A stretch of DNA of 64,000 nt from the NCBI GenBank assembly GCA_016286165.1, contig JAEESE010000017.1, forward strand, positions 16,325 to 80,324, read 5' to 3'. This document shows, piece by piece, positions 35,152 through 42,799 of the stretch. The notes below the pieces were generated by a model, which was not told where the DNA came from, ran no database searches, and worked only from the letters and a program-made list of their open reading frames with translations. Every line of letters begins with the position of its first letter. Position 1 is the stretch's first letter. The stretch is from Bacteroidaceae bacterium (GTDB taxonomy: Bacteria > Bacteroidota > Bacteroidia > Bacteroidales > Bacteroidaceae). The position numbers and the translations under genes are program-made.

Positions 35152-35673
35152 ATGTCTCCTCTTGTATCAATCATCATGGGCAGCACCAGCGACCTGCCCG
35201 TAATGGAGAAAGCTGCGCAGTTCCTCGACGATATGGAAGTGCCATTCGAGATGAATGCCCTGTCGGCTCATCGCACACCATCAGAGGTGGAGCGTTTTGC
35301 CAAAGAGGCTGAGGGGCGCGGGCTGAAGGTAATTATAGCTGCCGCAGGCATGGCTGCTGCTCTGCCCGGAGTGATAGCCGCTCAGACCACGCTACCCGTC
35401 ATAGGCGTTCCTATCAAGGGAATGCTCGACGGCTTGGACGCTCTCTTGTCTATCGTCCAGATGCCTCCAGGTATCCCAGTAGCTACAGTAGGTGTGAATG
35501 GCGCACAGAACGCCGCCGTGCTTGCATGTGAGATGTTGGCGCTTACTGACCCGACTCTGGCTGAGCGTATGCATGCTTACAAGGACGGCCTCTCTGCCAA
35601 AATCGTGAAAGCGAATCAGGCATTGGCTGAGGTGACTTATAAGTTCAGGGTTCCCTCGTCACTTTCCATTTAA
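35152..35673 (+). CDS. purE: N5-carboxyaminoimidazole ribonucleotide mutase
   Basis: 173 residues. Class I PurE, with MGSTSDLPVM at the start, ALSAHRTPSEV with the catalytic His, and AAAGMAAALPGVIAAQTTLP. It shifts the carboxyl group of N5-CAIR in purine synthesis. First gene of a unit with ispG (41-bp gap). Confidence 0.97.
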   Translation: MSPLVSIIMGSTSDLPVMEKAAQFLDDMEVPFEMNALSAHRTPSEVERFAKEAEGRGLKVIIAAAGMAAALPGVIAAQTTLPVIGVPIKGMLDGLDALLSIVQMPPGIPVATVGVNGAQNAAVLACEMLALTDPTLAERMHAYKDGLSAKIVKANQALAEVTYKFRVPSSLSI

Positions 35674-35714
35674 GGGGAGGATAGTCACCTCAAAAGAATA
35701 GAAAGACATTGCCT

Positions 35715-37424
35715 ATGTCAGAAACATCATCCACTCAAGTACATTCCACTCTCCCCCAGGGGGAGCGGAGCGGAGGTTATGGTCGCAGACGACCCACCCA
35801 TGAAGTGCGTGTTGGTAATATCGGCATAGGAGGCGATAATCCTGTGCGGGTACAGTCGATGTGCACTACATCGACGATGGACACCGACGGCTGTGTGCGT
35901 CAGATTCTGGCCATTGCCGCGGCTGGCGGCGAACTGGTACGCCTGACAACGCAAGGCGTACGCGAGGCGGAGAACATGAAGGTTATCCGCGAGCGCGTGA
36001 GGGCAGCAGGCTGCACGGTGCCGCTCGTGGCCGACGTGCATTTTAACCCTGCCGTGGCCGATGTTGCAGCGCTCTATTGCGAGAAAGTGCGCATCAATCC
36101 AGGCAACTACGTCGATGCAGCACGTAAGTTCAAACAGCTCGAATACACCGACGAGGAATATGCAGCCGAGCTGCAGAAGATTGAGGACCGCCTTGTGCCT
36201 TTCCTAAATATCTGCCGCGAGCATGGCACAGCCGTGCGCATCGGCGTGAACCACGGCAGCCTGAGCGACCGCATCATGTCGCGCTACGGCGACACGCCTG
36301 CCGGCATCGTGGAGTCGTGTATGGAATTCCTGCGCGTGTGCATGCGCGAACATTTTATGAATGTAGTCGTCTCCATCAAGGCCTCGAACACGGTGGTGAT
36401 GGTGGAGAGCGTGCGTCTGCTGTGCAAGGCCATGGATGCCGAAGGCATGACGTTTCCGCTACATCTTGGTGTGACGGAAGCCGGCGAGGGCGAGGACGGC
36501 CGACTGCGAAGTGCCGTAGGCATCGGTGCCCTGCTCATCGACGGCATCGGCGACACGATCCGCGTCAGCCTCAGCGAGCCGCCCGAGAACGAGATACCCG
36601 TAGCCTACAGTCTGCTGCAGGCAGCACGCCTACGCACCACGAAGACCGAGTTCATCTCATGTCCGGGCTGCGGCCGCACGCTCTACGACCTGCCCGCCAC
36701 CATCCAGCGCGTCAAGGCAGCTTTTGAGCAGGCCGGCAAGGCCGACAAGCAACTTGCCGAGCGGCTGGCAGGGCTGAAGATTGCCATCATGGGATGCATC
36801 GTCAACGGCCCCGGCGAGATGGCCGATGCCGACTACGGCTACGTCGGCGCAGCCCGCGGCAAAGTCAGCCTCTATCGCGGCAAAGAATGTGTGGAAAAGA
36901 ATATAGATGAGGAATCCGCTCCCCAAAGACTTCTTGCACTCATAGAGGCCCCTCTCCCCGCTCCCCCCGTGGGGGGGAGGGCCGCCTTATCCTCTGAAAA
37001 CACAGCGAGCGGCTATGCGGCTCTCCCCCCCACGGGGGGAGCGGGGAGAGGGGCTATACCTGTGTATAAGACCGCTGATACAATGAATTATCCTTTGCTT
37101 AAGGATTTTGCTCGCGAAAATCGGTATCACCCAACAGAAGCAGAATCGATTCTATGGGATTATCTGAAAGGCTATTCATTAAATTATCCCTTTAGAAGAC
37201 AACATATCATCGGGAACTTCATAGCGGATTTCGCATGTCTTCCTAAAAAGCTCGTCATCGAAATCGATGGTGGTTACCATCAATTGCCCAACCAACAGGT
37301 TAGCGACGCAGATCGAACACAATGGTTGGAGCAACAAGGATTCAAAGTCATCAGATTTACAAATGAAGAGGTCATCGGTGATGTCGATTCTGTCATTTCT
37401 AACATAAAAGAATATTTGAAATAA
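35715..37424 (+). CDS. ispG: IspG (GcpE) fused in frame to a DUF559 endonuclease-like domain
   Basis: 569 residues from the ATG at 35715. Residues ~30-415 are IspG, which makes HMBPP in the MEP isoprenoid pathway: VRVGNIGIGGDNPVRVQSM at the start, and [4Fe-4S] ligands Cys316, Cys319 (CPGCGRT) and Cys361 (GCIVNGPGE). The large inserted domain of the plant/Chlamydia/Bacteroides form is not visible; the chain goes from LSEPPENEIPVAYSLLQAAR almost directly to CPGC. GC-rich palindromic arms add residues at the N-terminus (LPQGERSGGYG) and after LLALIE ([12 protein letters not shown] ... [12 protein letters not shown]). From Met at 37083 a DUF559 domain (113 residues) follows, with FIADFA and VIEIDGGYH as the likely nuclease centre. 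DUF559 may also start on its own at 37083. Confidence 0.9.
   Translation: MSETSSTQVHSTLPQGERSGGYGRRRPTHEVRVGNIGIGGDNPVRVQSMCTTSTMDTDGCVRQILAIAAAGGELVRLTTQGVREAENMKVIRERVRAAGCTVPLVADVHFNPAVADVAALYCEKVRINPGNYVDAARKFKQLEYTDEEYAAELQKIEDRLVPFLNICREHGTAVRIGVNHGSLSDRIMSRYGDTPAGIVESCMEFLRVCMREHFMNVVVSIKASNTVVMVESVRLLCKAMDAEGMTFPLHLGVTEAGEGEDGRLRSAVGIGALLIDGIGDTIRVSLSEPPENEIPVAYSLLQAARLRTTKTEFISCPGCGRTLYDLPATIQRVKAAFEQAGKADKQLAERLAGLKIAIMGCIVNGPGEMADADYGYVGAARGKVSLYRGKECVEKNIDEESAPQRLLALIEAPLPAPPVGGRAALSSENTASGYAALPPTGGAGRGAIPVYKTADTMNYPLLKDFARENRYHPTEAESILWDYLKGYSLNYPFRRQHIIGNFIADFACLPKKLVIEIDGGYHQLPNQQVSDADRTQWLEQQGFKVIRFTNEEVIGDVDSVISNIKEYLK
35747..35776 (+). repeat. GC-rich palindromic element in the ispG N-terminus
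   Basis: CTCTCCCCCAGGGGGAGCGG, encoding TLPQGERSGG before the conserved IspG start. Shorter relative of the arms at 36948-37053. Confidence 0.65.
36948..37053 (+). repeat. Inverted pair of GC-rich arms at the ispG/DUF559 junction
   Basis: Arm A (36949-36983) reads GCCCCTCTCCCCGCTCCCCC then GTGGGGGGGAGGGC. Arm B (37020-37053) is its reverse complement with one mismatch. 36 bp lie between them. Each arm also has its own CTCCCCCCGTGGGGGG palindrome. Both arms are open in the ispG frame. Confidence 0.9.
37083..37424 (+). other. DUF559 endonuclease-like ORF (3' part of the ispG fusion)
   Basis: 113 codons from ATG at 37083 (MNYPLLKDFARENRYHPTEA). DUF559 proteins usually exist as stand-alone ~115-residue proteins with a Vsr/PD-(D/E)xK-type fold. 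Here the Asp in IADFAC, and the Glu and Asp in VIEIDGGYH, look like the metal site. It is bounded by arms A-B on the left and arm C (37461-37494) on the right, suggesting a mobile unit. Confidence 0.75.
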
Positions 37425-37439
37425 ATTATAGTAATCAAT

Positions 37440-39014
37440 ATGGATACAAGTGGAAATGCAGTCCTCCCCCCCACGGGGGGAGTTAGAGAGGGGCTTTTAA
37501 TCTATAACACCCTTACGCGGACTAAGCAATTATTTACCCCTGTAGTAGAGGGTCGCGTAGGCATGTACGTTTGCGGCCCCACAGTTTATGGCGATGCTCA
37601 TCTGGGGCACGCGCGTCCCGCCATCACCTTCGACCTTCTGTTCCGCTACCTGCAGCACATCGGTTATAAGGTGCGCTACGTGAGGAACATCACGGATGTG
37701 GGACATCTGGAACACGATGCCGACGAGGGCGAGGACAAGATTGCCAAGAAGGCACGCCTGGAGCAGCTGGAGCCCATGGAAGTGGCACAGTACTACACCA
37801 ACCGCTTCCACGATGCCATGCGGGCGCTCAACTGCCTGCCGCCCAGCATCGAACCGCACGCCACAGGACATATTATCGAACAGATTCAGCTGGTCAAGGA
37901 AATCCTTGCCAACGGCTATGCCTACGAGAGCCAGGGCTCGGTCTATTTCGACGTGGAGAAATACAATGAGACACACCACTACGGTAAGCTCAGCGGCCGC
38001 AACCTGACCGACGTCATCAACAACTCACGCGAGCTGGACGGCCAGAGCGAGAAGCACAACCAAGTCGATTTCGCCCTGTGGAAATGCGCACAGCCCGAGC
38101 ATATCATGCGCTGGCCGTCACCCTGGAGCGACGGCTTCCCCGGCTGGCACTGCGAGTGCACCGCCATGGGACGCAAGTACCTGGGCAACCATTTCGACAT
38201 CCACGGCGGCGGCATGGACCTCGTGTTCCCGCACCACGAGTGCGAGATAGCTCAGGCCGTGGCCAGTCAGGGCGACGATATGGTGAAGTACTGGATGCAC
38301 TGCAATATGGTGACCATCGGCGGTCAGAAGATGGGTAAGTCCCTGGGCAACTTCATCACGCTGAACGAGTTCTTCACCGGTCAGCACGAGAAGCTCACGC
38401 AAGCCTACTCGCCCATGACCATTCGTTTCTTCATCCTGCAGGCTCACTACCGGTCCACCGTTGATTTCTCCAACGAAGCTTTGCAAGCCGCAGAGAAGGG
38501 CCTGCAGCGCCTGATGACCGCCATCGCCGACCTCAAGCGCATCAGCCCCGCCCAGGAGAGCGATGCCGAGACGCACAAAGTCGTCAGCGAGCTGCGCCAG
38601 AAGTGCTACGACGCCATGAACGACGACCTGGCATCACCCTCCGTCATCAGCCATTTGTTTGAAGCGTGCTCGACAATTAATAAACTCATCAGCAGCCCCT
38701 CTCCCAGCTCCCCCCGTGGGGGGGAGGGCTCCGTTGCCCCGAGTATTTCTGCCGAGGACTTCGAAGAACTCTCTTCGACGATGCACCTCTTCGCCGAGGA
38801 CATCCTCGGTCTTCTCCCCCCCACGGGGGGAGGCAGAGAGGGGCTTCGTGAGGAAGCTTTCGGTCATGTCGTAGATATGCTTTTGGAACAGCGCGCCATT
38901 GCCAAAGCCAACAAGGACTGGGCTACAAGCGACAAGATCCGCAACGAGCTCAATGCCCTCGGCTTCGAGATCAAGGACGGCAAGGACGGTGCCACATGGA
39001 CGTTAAACCGATGA
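37440..39014 (+). CDS. cysS: Cysteinyl-tRNA synthetase with three repeat-derived insertions
   Basis: 524 residues. Class I synthetase: zinc-site CGPTVY, HLGHAR (HIGH), [14 protein letters not shown] and KMGKS (KMSKS) are all intact. The native start would be near [13 protein letters not shown]; instead the gene opens with [18 protein letters not shown], encoded by a GC-rich arm (37461-37494). Two more arms add [13 protein letters not shown] (38695-38729) and [11 protein letters not shown] (38811-38844) in loops of the C-terminal helical domain. Motifs are whole, so the enzyme is probably active. It follows ispG by 15 bp. Confidence 0.94.
   Translation: MDTSGNAVLPPTGGVREGLLIYNTLTRTKQLFTPVVEGRVGMYVCGPTVYGDAHLGHARPAITFDLLFRYLQHIGYKVRYVRNITDVGHLEHDADEGEDKIAKKARLEQLEPMEVAQYYTNRFHDAMRALNCLPPSIEPHATGHIIEQIQLVKEILANGYAYESQGSVYFDVEKYNETHHYGKLSGRNLTDVINNSRELDGQSEKHNQVDFALWKCAQPEHIMRWPSPWSDGFPGWHCECTAMGRKYLGNHFDIHGGGMDLVFPHHECEIAQAVASQGDDMVKYWMHCNMVTIGGQKMGKSLGNFITLNEFFTGQHEKLTQAYSPMTIRFFILQAHYRSTVDFSNEALQAAEKGLQRLMTAIADLKRISPAQESDAETHKVVSELRQKCYDAMNDDLASPSVISHLFEACSTINKLISSPSPSSPRGGEGSVAPSISAEDFEELSSTMHLFAEDILGLLPPTGGGREGLREEAFGHVVDMLLEQRAIAKANKDWATSDKIRNELNALGFEIKDGKDGATWTLNR
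37461..37494 (+). repeat. GC-rich arm C at the cysS start
   Basis: Same orientation as arm B: CCTCCCCCCCACGGGGGGAG followed by TTAGAGAGGGGC. Encodes [12 protein letters not shown]. Confidence 0.9.
38695..38844 (+). repeat. Inverted pair of GC-rich arms D and E inside cysS
   Basis: Arm D (38695-38729) equals arm A apart from one base; arm E (38811-38844) matches arm C. The 81 bp between them encode native synthetase sequence ([20 protein letters not shown]). D is read in a different frame ([12 protein letters not shown]) from A ([11 protein letters not shown]). Confidence 0.9.
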
Positions 39015-39083
39015 AAAGTGAAGCCATCGAACAATAAACCATAAACTAAAAACGTTAATCTATAAACGCAAAACGAGAATACT

Positions 39084-39875
39084 ATGCGAGTAATCATTGA
39101 ACAGAACTATGACCAGCTGTCCAAGTGGGCCGCTGAGTATGTCGTAAACAAAATCAACGCTGCTGCACCCACTGCCGAGAAGCCTTTCGTGCTCGGCTTG
39201 CCTACTGGCAGCAGCCCCATCGGCATGTATCGCGCTCTTATCGAGGCCAATAAGGCTGGGCGCGTAACGTTCAAGAACGTCCTCACATTCAATATGGACG
39301 AGTACGTTGGTCTGCCCGAGAGCCACCCTGAGAGCTACCACAGCTTCATGGCCACAAATTTCTTCGATCACATCGACATCCCCAAGGAGAATATCCACAT
39401 TCTCAATGGCAACGCCGAAGACCTCGTGGCCGAGTGCGCTCACTACGAGCAAATGATTGAAGAGGCCGGAGGCATAGATCTCTTCATCGGCGGTATCGGC
39501 CCCGACGGACACATTGCCTTCAACGAGCCCGGCTCAAGCCTCAACAGCCGTACACGTCAGAAGACCTTGACCACCGATACACGCGTGGCCAACAGCCGTT
39601 TCTTCGGCGGACGCCCTGAGGACGTTCCCGCAACGGCACTCACCGTAGGCGTAGGCACTGTGATGGCAGCCCGTGAGGTGCTCATCCTCTGCAACGGCCA
39701 CAACAAAGCCCGTGCTCTCCAAGCCGCCATCGAAGGTCCCGTCACTCAGTGGTGGACAATCAGCGCACTGCAGCTCCATCCCCACGGCATCATCGTCTGC
39801 GACGAAGCAGCCACAGAGGAAATCAAGCACGGCACTTACAAGTACTTCAAGGATATCGAGAAGGATAACCTTTAA
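39084..39875 (+). CDS. nagB: Glucosamine-6-phosphate deaminase
   Basis: 263 residues. [25 protein letters not shown] and [17 protein letters not shown] are intact, with the catalytic Asp/His/Glu set of NagB. It converts glucosamine 6-phosphate to fructose 6-phosphate and ammonia. Terminator directly follows. Confidence 0.97.
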   Translation: MRVIIEQNYDQLSKWAAEYVVNKINAAAPTAEKPFVLGLPTGSSPIGMYRALIEANKAGRVTFKNVLTFNMDEYVGLPESHPESYHSFMATNFFDHIDIPKENIHILNGNAEDLVAECAHYEQMIEEAGGIDLFIGGIGPDGHIAFNEPGSSLNSRTRQKTLTTDTRVANSRFFGGRPEDVPATALTVGVGTVMAAREVLILCNGHNKARALQAAIEGPVTQWWTISALQLHPHGIIVCDEAATEEIKHGTYKYFKDIEKDNL

Positions 39876-39896
39876 GAAATGAATAAAGAAATGAAT

Positions 39897-39928
39897 AAGC
39901 CCCGCCAACCAGCGGGGCTTTTCATTTT
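39897..39928 (+). terminator. nagB terminator
   Basis: AAGCCCCGC (39897-39905) pairs with GCGGGGCTT (39912-39920), followed by TTCATTTT. Confidence 0.88.
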
Positions 39929-39965
39929 GCCTCAATGTAAGTCTTGTTGTCGCACTCTAAAACAC

Positions 39966-40046
39966 GACCGGTCATAAAGCCTTGCACATACGGTCATAAA
40001 GCCTTGCACATACGGTCATAAAGCCAAGCACGACTGGTCATAAAGT
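39966..40046. repeat. 22-bp-period array, locus 3
   Basis: Four units of GGTCATAAAGCCTTGCACA type with cores CCGG, ACGG, ACGG and CTGG centred at 39969/70, 39991/2, 40013/14 and 40035/6. It lies between convergent genes. Confidence 0.85.
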
Positions 40047-40085
40047 TCATTTAGGTACAACGGAATCAGGTTGGGCATACAGATT

Positions 40086-42689
40086 CTACTTCACAACAAG
40101 CTTGGCCGTCGATTGTTTGCTGCCGCTGATGGCACGTAGGACATAGATGCCCGGTCGTAACGAAGCAGGCACTTCAAGGTCACCGTCGCGAGGGAAACTC
40201 TGCTGGTAAACTACGGCTCCCGATGCAGAGACAATCTGCACAGGCACAAGCCAGCGGTCTGCTCCAGTAATGACCACGGGCAGCCGTTCGCCGGCGCGCA
40301 CTGCATTATGTGCAGGCTTCACGGCAAACTCTACGGTTTCCTCTGCAGGCGTCTCATCAATGCCGGTATAGTCGAAGGTATTGTCCTTAATGGTCTGAGC
40401 ATACTTGTACCACTTCAACTTGGGCGATGCCGGCTGCCAAACATTCTGCCCCATACGAATATGGTAATAGTAATGAGCCTTGCGCGTCTGCTCGCCTTGA
40501 TATATGTAATCGGTGTTGACAACTAATGCCAAGACAACGCCGTTGGCGGGCGCTTCGGGCATAAGCATGGACACCTCGACATCACGGCCACGGCGGCCAT
40601 TGAAGGGTTGGCTGTAATAGATCTTACCCTGCGCTGTGCGGTAGCAGAGCATGCAGACCATATTGGTACCGAAAGCCTTGAAAGTCATCTTCAGCTCATC
40701 GCCTGCTCGGCCGCTGGTGTGGAGAGGAATCTGATTGGCTCCGCTCCAACCAGGCGTGGTGCGCCATTCCGGCTTGTACCATCCTGCGCTGTCGGGATCG
40801 GCGATAGCTGTCATCTGAGCATAGGGCGTAGCCTTCCAGCTCTTAGCCTCTATCCAATAAGGTTTCCATTCCGAATGCACGTCAACAAGCCAGTTGTTGT
40901 CGATGAGTGCTTCGCACGCCTTAGACCATTTGCCGATATCTATCATAGCCTGACGGGCACGGTATTCTACTATAAGATGGCGCATTTGCACCTCGCCAAG
41001 TCCTGGAATCTTCTTGCCGTTCTCGGTGATACCCTTTGCCATACCCTCGAGCACGCGAGTCTTGCAATAACGCCATATCCAAGGCACAGCGCCCTTGCCT
41101 AAGATGGCATTCAATACGTGGGGGAAGAGTTCGCCGTATTGCACGCCGCCCAACATATTTCGCCAAGTGCAGATTTGCTGGCCACCATCGTACATATTCA
41201 CGCCTTCGGCAGCAGGACCGCCGAACGAGTCGTCCTGCAACCATCCCGAATAGCACTCGATAGGCATAAACGGTGCTATCATATTGCCAGCACTAAGGTA
41301 GCCCATTGACGAAGGATCCCTACCGCTCTTACGCACTTCAGCCTCGGCTTGCAGCCACGTATTGCCTGCCTCATGGAACCAGGCCGACTGCTTACATCCT
41401 TCAAGGTCGGCGAAAGTAGCATGGATGCCCTCGTGCACACAGGCATTCTGCTGTGCTACGCGGTCGTTGTAAGTGCAGCTCGGGTCGAAACTATAGATAG
41501 GATAATAGCTCAAGAATACCATCGGCCACGATGATCCCTGATAGTTGGTAGCGCTTTGCCAACCGCCCGTAGCGGTGTTTGGAGTGTTGGCGTCGAAGCT
41601 GAGACCGCTGCCATAGCCGTATACCTGACTATAGTAACCGTTGCGTGCTCGCTTGTCGGGCGGCCATCCCATCTCATCGCGGAAATAGGCAAAGTCCTCG
41701 TCCATCTTCTTTGCCAGCCGGCGCATGGACTCCTCGGTGATGAGCGAGTTGGCCTTGGGACCAACAGCCACACTCCACCATTCGCCATTGACGCGTTTAG
41801 CCACGTTGACATTCTCGGGCAACGGGCCTTTGGATGGTGGAGGCAGAGCCGGATATTCGGAACGGAAGTCGTAGTCGAGCGTAGGTGAATAGCTGGGCCA
41901 TTGATAGCCAATGCGCGGATCATACTCACCATCTACGCTCACAGTGAATGTCTGTGTGGCTACAGCTCCGCACGGACGTTCGTAACATAGTGTATAGAAG
42001 CCACTGGTTGTTGCAGTGATAGTGGCCGTTGTTGCCGTTACCTCGCCCTGTTCATCGAGCCAGTACCAGTTCGGTTCTTCGGTAGCGCCGCCAGGCAACG
42101 TGAGTGTGGCAGACAGTTCTACGCTCTCGCCGCTTTTGATCGTTACTTTCTCTTCGGCAGCTTTCAACGTTGGCGCACCGCAATCCTCAACAGGATATCC
42201 TTGAAGCGTGAGCTCCAGGATGCCGCAAGCTGCAGTGCTACGCATATAAAGACGCAAACGATTGGTTTCTATGTCCAAACCTGAATTAGTAGAGACACCT
42301 GAGCCATTAGGCGCTGTGAGATCTTGGGAGCGTGTCCATTCATGGCCGTCCCAAGTTGAGAAATATGCTTCGCCGGGAAAAGCCAGTCTGTCGGCATCGC
42401 TGAACCAATTCACCACGGCACGACTGATGACTACACGTGTAGCCCAGTTGTACTCTACATATTCCCATTGCCCGAGGTGCTCGTTGTCGCGATAACCGCT
42501 CCAGTAGGACGATGACGACGTGGCAGCACCATCATTGATAGCGGCCACGCCATGACCTGGCTCGCTGTATGAGGCTCGCACGGCCGTTGTCATCTTCTGC
42601 AGAGCCTGACGTGTATTCACTGCCAAGCCTGCCATCGACGACATCGACAACGCCACAGCAATGAGTATTCTATATGTCTTTTGTTTCAT
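40086..42689 (-). CDS. Large secreted HExxH protein (DUF6055-like putative metallopeptidase) with sorting tail
   Basis: 867 residues with a signal peptide (ending GLAVNTRQ). An F5/8-type C-like N-domain (~30-165; AINDGAATSSSSYWSGYRDN) is followed by an Ig-like segment. The middle domain has HEGIHATF (HExxH) followed by WFHEAGNTWLQAEAEV, which looks like a gluzincin-type zinc site, as in DUF6055-like proteins. The C-terminus ends with a classic type IX sorting domain (IVSASGAVVYQQSF ... LRPGIYVLRAISGSKQ ... KLVVK). A protease is likely, but the catalytic fold is inferred from the motif alone. Confidence 0.8.
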   Translation of the reverse strand: MKQKTYRILIAVALSMSSMAGLAVNTRQALQKMTTAVRASYSEPGHGVAAINDGAATSSSSYWSGYRDNEHLGQWEYVEYNWATRVVISRAVVNWFSDADRLAFPGEAYFSTWDGHEWTRSQDLTAPNGSGVSTNSGLDIETNRLRLYMRSTAACGILELTLQGYPVEDCGAPTLKAAEEKVTIKSGESVELSATLTLPGGATEEPNWYWLDEQGEVTATTATITATTSGFYTLCYERPCGAVATQTFTVSVDGEYDPRIGYQWPSYSPTLDYDFRSEYPALPPPSKGPLPENVNVAKRVNGEWWSVAVGPKANSLITEESMRRLAKKMDEDFAYFRDEMGWPPDKRARNGYYSQVYGYGSGLSFDANTPNTATGGWQSATNYQGSSWPMVFLSYYPIYSFDPSCTYNDRVAQQNACVHEGIHATFADLEGCKQSAWFHEAGNTWLQAEAEVRKSGRDPSSMGYLSAGNMIAPFMPIECYSGWLQDDSFGGPAAEGVNMYDGGQQICTWRNMLGGVQYGELFPHVLNAILGKGAVPWIWRYCKTRVLEGMAKGITENGKKIPGLGEVQMRHLIVEYRARQAMIDIGKWSKACEALIDNNWLVDVHSEWKPYWIEAKSWKATPYAQMTAIADPDSAGWYKPEWRTTPGWSGANQIPLHTSGRAGDELKMTFKAFGTNMVCMLCYRTAQGKIYYSQPFNGRRGRDVEVSMLMPEAPANGVVLALVVNTDYIYQGEQTRKAHYYYHIRMGQNVWQPASPKLKWYKYAQTIKDNTFDYTGIDETPAEETVEFAVKPAHNAVRAGERLPVVITGADRWLVPVQIVSASGAVVYQQSFPRDGDLEVPASLRPGIYVLRAISGSKQSTAKLVVK

Positions 42690-42799
42690 TTATTAGAAGT
42701 AAGTTAGTTTAAAAAAAAGCGTTCCAAAGTAAATTAAACAACTACAAAAAAACGAGAGAAAGCCCTTTGTCGGGTCCTTCTCTCGCTTTATATCAGTGA

